Shown: one piece after another, positions 1 to 7,027 of the stretch | Layout of the letters: each line of letters opens with the position of its first letter | Numbering within the stretch: position 1 is the first letter of the stretch | Notes under the pieces: model-generated | Databases searched by the model: none | Seen by the model: the letters and a program-made list of their open reading frames with translations, nothing else | What the model was told of the DNA's origin: nothing | Source: a virus | Length of the DNA stretch: 30,661 nt | Reading direction: 5' to 3' (one strand) | IMG/VR virus record: IMGVR_UViG_3300024520_000343 | Location: 1 to 30,661 of that record | Position numbers and translations under genes: made by a program

Positions 1-40
1 GAGTAAAATAGATTTTATAATGAATTGGAGTTATCGCCAT
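1..40 (-). CDS. Tail hub protein, 5' fragment cut by the window edge
   Basis: The first 13 codons of the tail hub gene (MAITPIHYKIYFT) read leftwards off the window from an ATG whose complement is at 38-40. The same N-terminus occurs in full in the complete copy starting at 30293. The upstream Shine-Dalgarno is an AAGGA core. This fragment exists only because the circular map is opened here. Confidence 0.7.
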   Translation of the reverse strand, partial: MAITPIHYKIYFT

Positions 41-408
41 CTTATTCCTTTAAACGTGTGAAACTAATTCTAAACCACCAAGGTCCATTGGGTTAGTATA
101 GATATTTTTTAAATATTTTAATCTATAACCTTTTATGACTTGAACTAATTTTGCGTCTTTCAATCTAAATCCTGGAATTGCGGTTGTAAAATGTTTTGAT
201 TCATATCGTCCTCCGCATGGATAAATGATAAAGGGTGACTCACTCTCCAGAAGAGTAATAGCCAGATCAATATCGACATTATAAACGGAACTAGTAGGAT
301 AATTTTTAAACTTAATGGAATATCCCATTGTCTCGAGTGATTTTTGAACACTATACCGCCCCGATAAAGTTTTTTTCGATCTTGAATTTCTATCTACACT
401 AATTTTTG
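1..408. repeat. Left copy of the imperfect terminal duplication
   Basis: Bases 1-408 align without gaps to 30254-30661, giving a unit length of 30,253 bp. By eye I count 16 substitutions: four in the short spacer between the tail hub and distal tail genes (41, 46, 48, 49) and twelve in the distal tail gene. Every coding difference is synonymous. This is best read as the overlap of a circular or circularly permuted phage genome assembled from two closely related variants, not as a real gene duplication. Confidence 0.85.
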
Positions 409-886
409 AGACTTCGGGATATCCTACGAAAGTTCCTATCTCACTCGACCCAATAAATTGAGAGATATACTTTTCGGCGTTTGTTGTTTGTGTCGTGTCG
501 ATAGAAATTTGAAGGCCGCCCGTTGAAACCGAATCAAATTCATAATAAGCCGAATTTTCTGAAAAGGAAGTTTCTGTAATATTAGTTTTAGCAACGCCAC
601 CAATACCTATAACATTTGAGAAATGAACATATGAGGCACCTGATAAATATTTAACGGTAAAACCTTTGAAGTTACAATCGAGTAAAAGGACCCTATCAAT
701 TGTTTGCGTGTCGAAAGTCACTGTTAAAGTTTCCGTGGTAGTATCATTCGAACCGACCGAACGCCAATAGGTGTCAACGTCAAGATCAAGAGCATATTTC
801 GCAGAGGCGTTGCCAGTACTCCCAACGGCCGAACCATCTTTTATTTTATTTTCATATAGAAATTTTATTCCGCCAGTAACCGCCAT
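50..886 (-). CDS. Distal tail protein (Dit-like), with discoidin-like N-terminal half
   Basis: This 278-residue protein lies between the tape measure gene and the tail hub, the usual place of the distal tail protein that joins the tail tube to the tip. Residues about 25-80 (ALDLDVDTYWRSVG, then LTVTFDTQTIDRVLLLD) resemble the galactose-binding F5/8 type C fold: a DxDxxTYW loop followed by beta strands. The C-terminal half (about 155-278) is a separate beta-rich domain, KISVDRNSRSKKTLSGRYS onward, that looks like the conserved tail part. Its ATG shares one base with the tape measure stop, so the two are coupled. Its last 120 codons or so recur at the other window end. The role is inferred from gene order and fold impression; a carbohydrate-binding function is possible but not shown. 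Confidence 0.6.
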   Translation of the reverse strand: MAVTGGIKFLYENKIKDGSAVGSTGNASAKYALDLDVDTYWRSVGSNDTTTETLTVTFDTQTIDRVLLLDCNFKGFTVKYLSGASYVHFSNVIGIGGVAKTNITETSFSENSAYYEFDSVSTGGLQISIDTTQTTNAEKYISQFIGSSEIGTFVGYPEVSKISVDRNSRSKKTLSGRYSVQKSLETMGYSIKFKNYPTSSVYNVDIDLAITLLESESPFIIYPCGGRYESKHFTTAIPGFRLKDAKLVQVIKGYRLKYLKNIYTNPMDLGGLELVSHV

Positions 887-3057
887 TATGCCGCCTCCTC
901 TCTAGAAATTCCCAGAGCTTGGTTTTCTATTTGTCGGGCCGTTAATACTTGACTGGCCTCTTCTCCATCGAATCCTATTATAACTTGGGTTGTTGATTCA
1001 TTTCCAAAAACCTCTTCATCTCTTGATGCTCCGATAGCATTTAAAGCGTCGTTAGCGTCCCTTTGAGGGATTACTAACTCTCCAGGCATAAGCATGGCAG
1101 GGACTGAATCAACGCCCTTAATTCCACCCGAAACGACCCCACCATCGGCAAGTTTCTGAGCATTCAAGGTGTGAATCTGTTCAACTCCAAAAGCGATTTG
1201 TGCTGCAGCTAAAACACCACCGATTATAGGACCAGCAGGAACACCGAAAAATTCAATTGCTCCTCTCATTGCACTAGAAGCTGCCGCTACAGTATTAGCA
1301 ACGATTGAAACATTTGCACCGACCTTTGCGATTGCCCTTAATTCTTTATTAGAAGATGAGGCCATTGCGCTAAATTGAGAGGCAAATTTCCCGGCCTCTT
1401 TAAAACGACTATCATCCAAAAATTTCATAGTTTTATAATAGGTCTTCATCCCACCGATTAATTTTAATTGATGTTTTTTCTCAAAAATAAGTTCATCATT
1501 TTTTTCTTTTATTTTTGCTTTTAATTTATCTAAACGATGTTGATCATCAAGCTCTTTTTCTGTTATCTGAAAATTAGATAAATCTTCGAGTAATTTTTCT
1601 CTCTGCTCGGCCGTATATTCATCAAACATTTCATCAAACATTTTTTGGTTTTCTAAATTGCTTGCAAAGTTCTCCCCAAGTTTTTCTGTTATCAATTCCT
1701 GGAAGGCAATCATTTCAGCGAGCTCTTTTCTTCTTCGAGCATCGCTTAAAGCCTGCAAAGTTTCTAATCTGGCTTCAGTCACAGGTATAACAACTTTTCC
1801 ATAATTTTTCCAAGCCTGCTGCATTTTATTATGGGTTTCAACTAAATCATCAACCATCCCTGAATTTACATTAGCAATGGCTTCCATAAAAAGGTCTAAT
1901 GCCTTACCTGATTCTTTAAGGGAGCCAGTAACTAAAAAATAAAGTGTTTGGAAAAATTGATGTTGGATTTCTCCAAGATCATCCCAAACAGCACCGGCCG
2001 TTCTTTTCATAAAATCCCAAGCGATACTCCAAACTTCACTTAAAACTTTCATATTTTGTTTAAAATTAAATAGAAATTCAGTCATTTTTTCAGCGGCCCA
2101 CATTAGAGCCAATCCCACTCCAGTGGATGCCACAGCGATTTTTAAACCTTTTAAAGATATTGCTGTGCCTGCAATCGCCAATTTTAATGCAAAAAAAGCC
2201 TTAGTCGATAAAGCCAGCGATGCTGTTAAAACTGCCAAGTTTGTTGAAAAAAGCAAAACGTGTGAAGCCATGTTAGCGAATTCTTCACCATGCTTTTTTA
2301 AAGTTTCTACTAAAATTTTATTAAGCCAATCGGCCATTTCAGACAATGGTTTTGTTAATTTTTTACCTATCGTCTCGGCTAAATCACCAAGAGTATTTTT
2401 AAGCTGAATAAATCGCCCAGTGCCTTCTGCTGTCGCTTTGGCCTGCCCACCGAATTGAACTTCTAACTCCCCTAAAATAATTTTCTGAGCTGATGCCACA
2501 TCATTTACACTCATAAAAGATTTTATAAGACTTTTTTGGTCTTCAGATAACTGAACGCCCACCCGACTTAAAGCAGAAATACCAGTTATGGGATCATTTA
2601 AAGCTTTACCAACCTGAATAGCGGAGCCTTTTAAATCAGTCCCCATGGCTGCGCTCATGTCTAATATAGTTTCGATTGCTTTTGGAAAAACATCTTTTCC
2701 GATTTTGGTAAAGGTTAGAAGTAAGGATTGCGCACCTATAATGGTTTCATCACCGAAAGTTGAAACCTTCTGTAAACCACCGGCCATTTTTATTAATTCT
2801 TCAGACGTCAATCCAGCAGCGTTTTTAGTAGACATCAAAGCAGCATTCAATCTGCTTTCTGCTTGCTCCTGTACTCGGTACGTTCCAATTAACCCAGCGA
2901 TTGTTGCAGATAAACCAGCGAAGGCTACTGTTGCCTTGGTCGCTATATTACTTAAGGATTGTTGAAGGTTTTTTGTCGCCTTTTCTGTTTCACTTAATTT
3001 TTTTTGAAAATCTGCTGTGTCACCATTGATTTTAATCGTCAAATTATTTGCTGGCAT
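886..3057 (-). CDS. Tail tape measure protein
   Basis: This 723-residue protein sets tail length and sits in the tube lumen before DNA ejection. Evidence: it directly follows the tail chaperone pair, it is the largest protein in the window, it is alanine-rich and largely helical, and it has a hydrophobic central stretch (about residues 265-320, with runs such as LAVLTASLALSTKAFFALKL). It ends with the typical tape-measure tail GGVVSGGIKGVDSVPAMLMP followed by GELVIP. Residues about 440-530 are charged and coiled-coil-like. At about 0.15 nm per residue, known for siphoviruses, 723 residues would give a tail near 105-110 nm. It overlaps the end of the chaperone G-T gene by 14 bases. Confidence 0.9.
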   Translation of the reverse strand: MPANNLTIKINGDTADFQKKLSETEKATKNLQQSLSNIATKATVAFAGLSATIAGLIGTYRVQEQAESRLNAALMSTKNAAGLTSEELIKMAGGLQKVSTFGDETIIGAQSLLLTFTKIGKDVFPKAIETILDMSAAMGTDLKGSAIQVGKALNDPITGISALSRVGVQLSEDQKSLIKSFMSVNDVASAQKIILGELEVQFGGQAKATAEGTGRFIQLKNTLGDLAETIGKKLTKPLSEMADWLNKILVETLKKHGEEFANMASHVLLFSTNLAVLTASLALSTKAFFALKLAIAGTAISLKGLKIAVASTGVGLALMWAAEKMTEFLFNFKQNMKVLSEVWSIAWDFMKRTAGAVWDDLGEIQHQFFQTLYFLVTGSLKESGKALDLFMEAIANVNSGMVDDLVETHNKMQQAWKNYGKVVIPVTEARLETLQALSDARRRKELAEMIAFQELITEKLGENFASNLENQKMFDEMFDEYTAEQREKLLEDLSNFQITEKELDDQHRLDKLKAKIKEKNDELIFEKKHQLKLIGGMKTYYKTMKFLDDSRFKEAGKFASQFSAMASSSNKELRAIAKVGANVSIVANTVAAASSAMRGAIEFFGVPAGPIIGGVLAAAQIAFGVEQIHTLNAQKLADGGVVSGGIKGVDSVPAMLMPGELVIPQRDANDALNAIGASRDEEVFGNESTTQVIIGFDGEEASQVLTARQIENQALGISREEAA

Positions 3058-3361
3058 ATTCTAACCTCTTTCGTTCCCTGCCTTTTTCTAAAGCAATCCT
3101 CATGGCCTCTTTTTGATCGTCGCTTAAATCAATATTTTTATTTCCATCGCTTATAGGACCATTCGATTCTAATTTTAACCCATGGAGCGAAGCTTTAAAT
3201 TCTCTATCAGAGTTTATTCTAAACCCGATTTTTTGAAGTCTCCAATAAATTTCATGCAATGACATATGCAAAATGTATTCGGTCGTCCAACCATAATTAA
3301 ATCCCAAAACATCAAAAACCTCACCCCAGTCTAGCGTTTTTTCTTTTTGCGAATATTCGCT
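3044..3361 (-). CDS. Tail assembly chaperone, T part of G-T frameshift fusion
   Basis: This is the 3' half of the tail chaperone fusion. It has no convincing start of its own: the first start-like codon in its frame is a TTG at 3305-3307 without a good ribosome site. Its frame is open upstream to the A-run at 3361-3369 in the G gene. After a -1 slip there the ribosome would read SEYSQKEKTLDWGEVFDVLG and then GFNYGWTTEY onward, giving 105 residues and a G-T protein of about 255 residues. A G gene followed by a T frame just before the tape measure is the classical siphovirus arrangement; the fusion binds the tape measure during tail assembly. The sequence shows the open frame and slippery site; frameshifting itself is inferred. 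Confidence 0.75.
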   Translation of the reverse strand, partial: SEYSQKEKTLDWGEVFDVLGFNYGWTTEYILHMSLHEIYWRLQKIGFRINSDREFKASLHGLKLESNGPISDGNKNIDLSDDQKEAMRIALEKGRERKRLEYASK

Positions 3362-3810
3362 TTTTTTTTGACTGACTTTTTAGTTTCGTCAGTTTCGTCA
3401 GCATTTAATGTGGATTCTCTTATTTCATCAATTACTTTTTTATTAAATCCCATAGAATTAAGGAGAGCTAGAAACATTTCCAAATGTTCTTTTAATGAGG
3501 CAACTAATTTCATAAATAATTTATAACCACCCACGTTACTAATCTCTTCCTCACCAGTTTCTATATTGATGGTCTTTAATTCCATCTTTTTAAAATACTT
3601 GGCGTCTTCAAAGTCCATTAGATAAAGAACAACCTTGCAAACGTCCGCAGAAATGGGGTTTTTCATTACTTCTTCTATATCAATATTCATTTCATTTAAT
3701 GAAATCAAATCTTGGGGAGTGCAGGGACGTAAGTTAAAGGTCTTATCTGGTATTGATAAATCAAACGTTGATTTCCTTGGCAATAGATCTGTGACCTTAA
3801 ATTTTTCCAT
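3331..3810 (-). CDS. Tail assembly chaperone G
   Basis: This 159-residue protein (MEKFKVTDLLPRKSTFDLSI) is placed between the tail tube and tape measure, as in most siphoviruses. It begins with a beta-rich segment like other G proteins, continues with a helical middle (CKVVLYLMDFEDAKYF, LMKLVASLKEHLEMFLALLN) and ends in a very basic tail (KKSVKKKANIRKKKKR). That lysine run is the protein reading of the A-rich slippery region. A strong ribosome site GGGAGGAG precedes the ATG. It is expected to be made in excess over the frameshifted G-T form. Family membership is inferred from position, size and the frameshift arrangement more than from sequence recognition. Confidence 0.75.
   Translation of the reverse strand: MEKFKVTDLLPRKSTFDLSIPDKTFNLRPCTPQDLISLNEMNIDIEEVMKNPISADVCKVVLYLMDFEDAKYFKKMELKTINIETGEEEISNVGGYKLFMKLVASLKEHLEMFLALLNSMGFNKKVIDEIRESTLNADETDETKKSVKKKANIRKKKKR
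3349..3367 (-). promoter_or_regulatory. Predicted -1 programmed frameshift site with hairpin
   Basis: On the minus strand the G frame reads GTC AAA AAA AAA GCG, so the heptamer A AAA AAA (3367 down to 3361) is in the right phase for a simultaneous -1 slip. The next 12 bases, GCGAATATTCGC (3360-3349), form a perfect palindrome able to fold as a 4-bp stem with an ATAT loop. In the -1 frame no stop occurs until the end of the T ORF at 3044, whereas the zero frame stops at 3331. The hairpin abuts the heptamer with no spacer, closer than usual. Confidence 0.7.
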
Positions 3811-3859
3811 TCCTGCTCCTCCCTTATAATAAAACTAAAAAAAGATTTATTCTTGTGTT

Positions 3860-3877
3860 TTTTTGTGATCACAAAAA
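3860..3877. promoter_or_regulatory. Perfect 18-bp palindrome, operator-like
   Basis: TTTTTGTGATCACAAAAA is an exact palindrome. It lies 50-67 bp upstream of the chaperone G start codon. It is not followed by a run that would make it a terminator, and the core GTGATCAC looks like a dimer binding site. Confidence 0.5.
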
Positions 3878-3890
3878 CAATAGTATAAAC

Positions 3891-4022
3891 ATACGCATAA
3901 ACGCAAGTGCTTAGGGTGATGCGATTGTGCACATATTTTTTAAAAAACTGTGTGAATTTCAAAATAAATAAAAATAAACGTGTGCATTTTCATTTCCTTT
4001 AAGCACTTGCGCTTATGCATAT
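3891..4022. repeat. 23-bp inverted repeat, arms 3891-3913 and 4000-4022
   Basis: The right arm begins TAAGCACTTGCGCTTATGCA. The left arm is its reverse complement with two mismatches in 23. The arms are separated by 86 bp and both contain the G+C-richer core GCACTTGCG in otherwise A+T-rich DNA. The spacing fits two binding sites for one regulator better than an RNA hairpin. Confidence 0.6.
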
Positions 4023-4065
4023 TTTTTTTAAACAGTCAGGGGAATTAGGGGGGGGTAAAATTAAA

Positions 4066-4281
4066 ATGGAAAATTTAAATAAGTATATCCATATCAGAGT
4101 ATCAGACCAGGAGAAGAATAGACTTAAATGGCTTGCAGATCGATATGCTGGTGGGAATTTATCTTTATGGATGGTCTATGCAAGTTTGAATTTAAATAGA
4201 GAGTTTATTAAACCAGAGGTTTTAAATGAATCAAAAAGGAATAGAGCCAGAGGCCGAAGGAAAAAAACACTCAATCCGTAG
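4066..4281 (+). CDS. Ribbon-helix-helix DNA-binding protein
   Basis: This 71-residue protein starts at the ATG at 4066 behind a purine-rich GGGGGG ribosome site. Residues 6-45 fit the MetJ/Arc/CopG ribbon-helix-helix pattern: a short strand YIHIRVS, helix DQEKNRLKWLADRY, a glycine turn (AGGN), and a second helix LSLWMVYASLNLNREF. The C-terminal 20 residues are strongly basic (KRNRARGRRKK). It could be an Arc-like repressor or a MobC-like accessory protein; no relaxase is present, so a repressor is more likely. It is the only gene on this strand within the late region and is flanked by dyad symmetry, so it may control the divergent tail genes and itself. An insertion of the moron type is possible. 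Confidence 0.65.
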   Translation: MENLNKYIHIRVSDQEKNRLKWLADRYAGGNLSLWMVYASLNLNREFIKPEVLNESKRNRARGRRKKTLNP

Positions 4282-4322
4282 CAAAATTTTATGGATAAGA
4301 GTTTTTAAACTGGGCCTCTGGC
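4246..4322 (+). repeat. 10-bp inverted repeat spanning the end of the RHH gene
   Basis: GCCAGAGGCC at 4246-4255 is exactly complementary to GGCCTCTGGC at 4313-4322, with a 57-base loop. A further small dyad (AACCTT at 4325-4330, AAGGTT at 4337-4342) lies on the right side near the convergent end of the tail tube gene. Together they may slow or stop transcription between the two converging genes. There is no clear U-run, so calling this a terminator would be weak. Confidence 0.35.
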
Positions 4323-4331
4323 GTAACCTTT

Positions 4332-5210
4332 TTAGGAAGGTTGTACCCAACGGACTTTGAAAACCCCGTCTTTAGCTGAATCATACAGCATTTTCACAGT
4401 AACTTCTGCTGCACTGAAGGAATTTCGAGAAAAGTTGATCGGCATCCCTACAGCCTTACAATTGAATGCGTCAATTTCCAGCATTTCTCCATCACCTTTT
4501 TTCTGTCCCATAATAAGAGCGCCAAAATTAGGAAAGGATTGATTGGCTTGATTTCCAATCGTGACATCCATGGAACTGGTATTAATTGGTTTGACATAAA
4601 ATTCTGCTGAGTCCCCAATCGTAAACGCTGGAGTTCCTACTTTCGTGAAAGTAAGCCCGAAGGTTGCGTCAATGGCGCTCGATGCAGAAACATCAAGACC
4701 AGACGCTACTTTAAGAGAGTCATTTAAATAATCGCCATCGGTACCACGTCCGATATCTGCGTCCGAGCCAAGATATAGATCGAATGTCTGTGCCGCAGTC
4801 GCAATAATAATATATTTTCCAAATTTTAAATCTGCTTCATCGCCTGATGTCGCTGCCACTGCAGAAATACCATTGGCTGCAGAAATAACAGACGTTCCTT
4901 TAACATTGGCTGCTGTTGAAACCGAACCACTCGCTTCAGCTGCACTTGATGTAGGAGCATTTCCTAAAAATAAAGTAAAAACAAAATCAGGATATTCTGA
5001 AAAACTAAGGCTCATTTCAGCAGTTATCGATCCATCGGCAGATTCCCATGGGAACTTGTTCGAGCCTCCTAATAAATCGATAGTCTCACCGCTAAGTGAT
5101 AAACTTGAGCTTTCCAAAACCCTAAGTTCCCCATAGAAGCTACCATCGCTCCTGCTATAGGGGGAAACTGAATGTATACCAAACAAACTACGTGGGGCCG
5201 AAAGTGCCAT
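4332..5210 (-). CDS. Major tail (tube) protein
   Basis: This 292-residue protein is encoded between the tail terminator-like gene and the tail chaperones, the usual tube position. It is rich in Ser, Ala, Gly and beta-prone stretches. The N-terminal part (YGELRVLESSSLSLSGETID, FPWESADGSITAEMSLSFSE) and C-terminal part (MLEIDAFNCKAVGMPINF, AEVTVKMLYDSAKDGVFKV) alternate strands, as in the tube fold. The middle (about 95-130) is a low-complexity Ala/Ser region that may be a surface loop or added domain. An AAGGAG ribosome site precedes the ATG. A high-copy structural role is inferred from position and composition. Confidence 0.7.
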   Translation of the reverse strand: MALSAPRSLFGIHSVSPYSRSDGSFYGELRVLESSSLSLSGETIDLLGGSNKFPWESADGSITAEMSLSFSEYPDFVFTLFLGNAPTSSAAEASGSVSTAANVKGTSVISAANGISAVAATSGDEADLKFGKYIIIATAAQTFDLYLGSDADIGRGTDGDYLNDSLKVASGLDVSASSAIDATFGLTFTKVGTPAFTIGDSAEFYVKPINTSSMDVTIGNQANQSFPNFGALIMGQKKGDGEMLEIDAFNCKAVGMPINFSRNSFSAAEVTVKMLYDSAKDGVFKVRWVQPS

Positions 5211-5231
5211 TCTTATTCTCCTTTTTAAATA

Positions 5232-5705
5232 TTAACCAATTGAACTTCTTATTTGTAAACCTACTGCTCTGAATTCCCTAGATTCATTTAATGTTGTTAA
5301 GGGAACTGGAGCTAAAACATTTATTGAAATAAAGTTACTATTACTTTTTATGCTGAAATTTTCCGAAAAGATTTCTTTTAAGGCCCTAGAATATCGAAAC
5401 ATTCGAGTTGATAAATCGGTATAGCCTGATTGATCAGCCAAAACTAAAATTATATTTATTATAAATTCTTGTGGAACATTAGGGCCAAATCCAGTCCCCT
5501 CTATATCCTCACAAGAATAAAAAATGAAAGGATTATAATTAACACTTTCGTGATCAAGATCCTGCATAAAATAAGCTGCGCTATCCACAGTCAAAAGGGT
5601 AATCGTATCTGATTTTTCGGTATTTATATCTCCGATCTTATTATTAAGATGAGTTGTCATTATTGTTTTAACGTCACTCATGAGAGATTCTAAATCATAG
5701 GCCAT
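5232..5705 (-). CDS. Probable tail terminator protein
   Basis: This 157-residue protein lies directly upstream of the tail tube gene in transcription order. It starts with helix MAYDLESLMSDVKTIMTTHL and continues with alternating strands and a helix (LSTRMFRYSRALKEIFSENF), compatible with the alpha/beta tail terminator or head-tail joining fold. I do not recognise a specific family. The role (capping the tail tube at its head-proximal end) is inferred from position, size and secondary-structure pattern. It starts 5 bases after the stop of the preceding gene. Confidence 0.5.
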   Translation of the reverse strand: MAYDLESLMSDVKTIMTTHLNNKIGDINTEKSDTITLLTVDSAAYFMQDLDHESVNYNPFIFYSCEDIEGTGFGPNVPQEFIINIILVLADQSGYTDLSTRMFRYSRALKEIFSENFSIKSNSNFISINVLAPVPLTTLNESREFRAVGLQIRSSIG

Positions 5706-5710
5706 TATTG

Positions 5711-6325
5711 CTACCCTTTTTTATCTAAAGATCGTTTCACATATGTATTTAATGTTTCTATCCAGAATTTAAGTCTCCTTTGGATATGGGATGATTTGGC
5801 CCATGCCCCTTGTTCTGTCCCTATAACCATAAATGGTCTTGCTGGCATCTTTCGAGTCCCAGTTTGTAAATAGGTAGGATAAGGAGCGCCCTTTCTGCTA
5901 GTAACTTTCGTACCTAATAGAAGGACCTTTTTATTGAGAATTGAAGCGATGGTATTGGAATCTGTTGGATTAGTTAAAGATTTTTCTAAGTCCCCAGAGG
6001 CTTTCAATATAGGGTAAACAAACCCATATTTCATTTCCTTATATTGTCGATATCCTCCAGGGAAATAATTATCACTTGGTGGTTTTTTCTCCCAAGTTGA
6101 TTTTTCTCTTTTTGTTAACCAGTAAGCCCTAAAAGGATTAGTTGATAATTCTTTAAAATGGCCTCTAGTTTTCAAAACAAAAAGTGCCTTATTAACTTTA
6201 TACCAAGATTGCGCTATTAATTTTAAAGGCTCAGTTAAATCATCGGTTTTTTTACCAGCCTTAATTAAAGCTTTTTTAAACCGATCACCAGGATCAACTA
6301 CGATACCTTTATTTTTGTCTACCAT
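5711..6325 (-). CDS. Phage virion morphogenesis / tail completion protein (Mu gpG-like)
   Basis: This 204-residue protein carries the family signature in its second half: LKASGDLEKSLTNPT (the LxxSGdLxxS element), then YPTYLQTGTRKMPARPFMVI, matching the aligned YAxxHQxGxxxxPARPF motif of the phage virion morphogenesis family (Mu gpG, P2 gpS type). Such proteins help join or complete the tail at the connector. The N-terminal half is basic and aromatic (FRAYWLTKREKSTWEKK). The gene overlaps the preceding DUF1320 gene by 7 bases, indicating coupled translation. Confidence 0.75.
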   Translation of the reverse strand: MVDKNKGIVVDPGDRFKKALIKAGKKTDDLTEPLKLIAQSWYKVNKALFVLKTRGHFKELSTNPFRAYWLTKREKSTWEKKPPSDNYFPGGYRQYKEMKYGFVYPILKASGDLEKSLTNPTDSNTIASILNKKVLLLGTKVTSRKGAPYPTYLQTGTRKMPARPFMVIGTEQGAWAKSSHIQRRLKFWIETLNTYVKRSLDKKG

Positions 6326-6750
6326 TGATCGACATCTCTCTTAAAAATATGGGACAAATCATCAGAGACAGCGAAGGAATTCACTCCATCGCTTGCCCTT
6401 GCCAAATCAGCATCAGATAAAAGCAAACGACCTTCTGCAATTTCATCTAATTTCTTAAGCGCCATTCCCTGCAAACCAGAACTACTATCTTGTTCAGTTT
6501 CTGGGATGCCTGTTTTTACTGCTAAAATTCTTTTAACTCTGGCAGCTACTAATTGAACGCTAATTGTTTTAACAATTTTTAATGAGTTGGTTCCAGTAAT
6601 AGGCGTATTATATTTACGCCCAACGATACCATCTATGTAGGCGTCTTCTTGGGCTATGTATTCATCAACCTCTGCTGAAGTTATTCCATTACTTGAATAA
6701 GTTAAATTTTTAAATTCAGCCTGGATATCTGTATTAATTGAATAAGCCAT
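6319..6750 (-). CDS. DUF1320 head-tail connector protein (Mu gp36-like)
   Basis: This 143-residue protein has the DUF1320 layout: a short N-terminal segment, a helix with ITSAEVDEYIAQEDAYIDG, the motif GRKYNTPIT, then helices SLKIVKTISVQLVAARVKRI and LKKLDEIAEGRLLLSDADLA. In Mu-like phages this protein is encoded between capsid and tail genes and acts as an adaptor between portal and tail. Its position here fits. It overlaps the next gene by 7 bases. Confidence 0.75.
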   Translation of the reverse strand: MAYSINTDIQAEFKNLTYSSNGITSAEVDEYIAQEDAYIDGIVGRKYNTPITGTNSLKIVKTISVQLVAARVKRILAVKTGIPETEQDSSSGLQGMALKKLDEIAEGRLLLSDADLARASDGVNSFAVSDDLSHIFKRDVDQW

Positions 6751-6753
6751 TTT

Positions 6754-6963
6754 CTACACCTTTTTTCGAGGGCCTCTTTTTCTTTTTGGTTTTGCAACAG
6801 GTTCAACTAAAGGCTTAGGGTCTACTGCTATTGCTTCCAAGACGCCATCAACAACTAACTGGTGGGCAAAGTTTCCAATAACATGAGTTTCTTCAGCATC
6901 AACTATCTGACCTTCTGTTTTTCTTACAGAGTTACAGGCAAAATTTTTTAAAACTTTATACAT
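6754..6963 (-). CDS. Small basic-tailed protein downstream of the capsid gene
   Basis: This 69-residue protein starts MYKVLKNFACNSVRKTEGQI. I chose the ATG at 6961-6963 because GGAGAAGG lies just upstream; a longer reading would run back through the terminator hairpin. It ends with a Pro/Lys/Arg-rich tail (KPKRKRGPRKKV). Short proteins of this kind often follow the major capsid gene in Mu-like and lambdoid phages (head fibre or connector accessory), but I do not recognise a named family. Confidence 0.6.
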   Translation of the reverse strand: MYKVLKNFACNSVRKTEGQIVDAEETHVIGNFAHQLVVDGVLEAIAVDPKPLVEPVAKPKRKRGPRKKV

Positions 6964-6982
6964 ACCTTCTCCTATTAAAATT

Positions 6983-7017
6983 AAAAAAAAGGTGAGGTTT
7001 GATAGACCCCACCTTTT
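6983..7017 (-). terminator. Intrinsic terminator after the major capsid gene
   Basis: In minus-strand RNA a 12-bp stem forms between 7017-7006 and 6998-6987 with a 7-base loop, followed at once by eight U (complement of 6983-6990). One pair is G-U in this orientation and an A-C mismatch in the other, so the minus strand is the RNA strand. It starts 11 bp past the capsid stop codon and would let capsid mRNA be more abundant than downstream tail mRNA. Confidence 0.85.
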
Positions 7018-7027
7018 AATAAACTTA

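Larger units (their letters stand above)
3811..4065. promoter_or_regulatory. Palindrome-rich divergent control region inside the tail operon
   Basis: This 255-bp non-coding stretch separates the leftward chaperone G gene from the rightward ribbon-helix-helix gene. It is A+T-rich and holds a perfect 18-bp palindrome, a long inverted repeat, and two similar segments, GCACATATTTTTTAAA (near 3930) and GCATATTTTTTTTAAA (near 4017). It presumably contains divergent promoters; I could not place convincing -35/-10 pairs. Being next to a DNA-binding protein gene, autoregulation is the simplest guess. Confidence 0.55.

Noticed and set aside
160-351. A leftward open frame of 63 codons inside the distal tail gene, also present at 30413-30604
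   Set aside because: It lies wholly within a real gene in another frame. The two copies differ by several amino acids while the distal tail frame is unchanged, so only the latter is under selection.
2123-2965. Rightward open frames opposite the tape measure gene
   Set aside because: They lack ribosome sites and are shadows of the alanine-rich tape measure coding sequence.
3044-3307. Stand-alone 87-residue gene starting at TTG 3307
   Set aside because: There is no good ribosome site, and the frame continues open upstream to the slippery run, so frameshifted expression explains it better.
4066-4281. Plasmid mobilisation protein (MobC-like)
   Set aside because: No relaxase or oriT-like neighbour; the ribbon-helix-helix fold alone is shared with many repressors.
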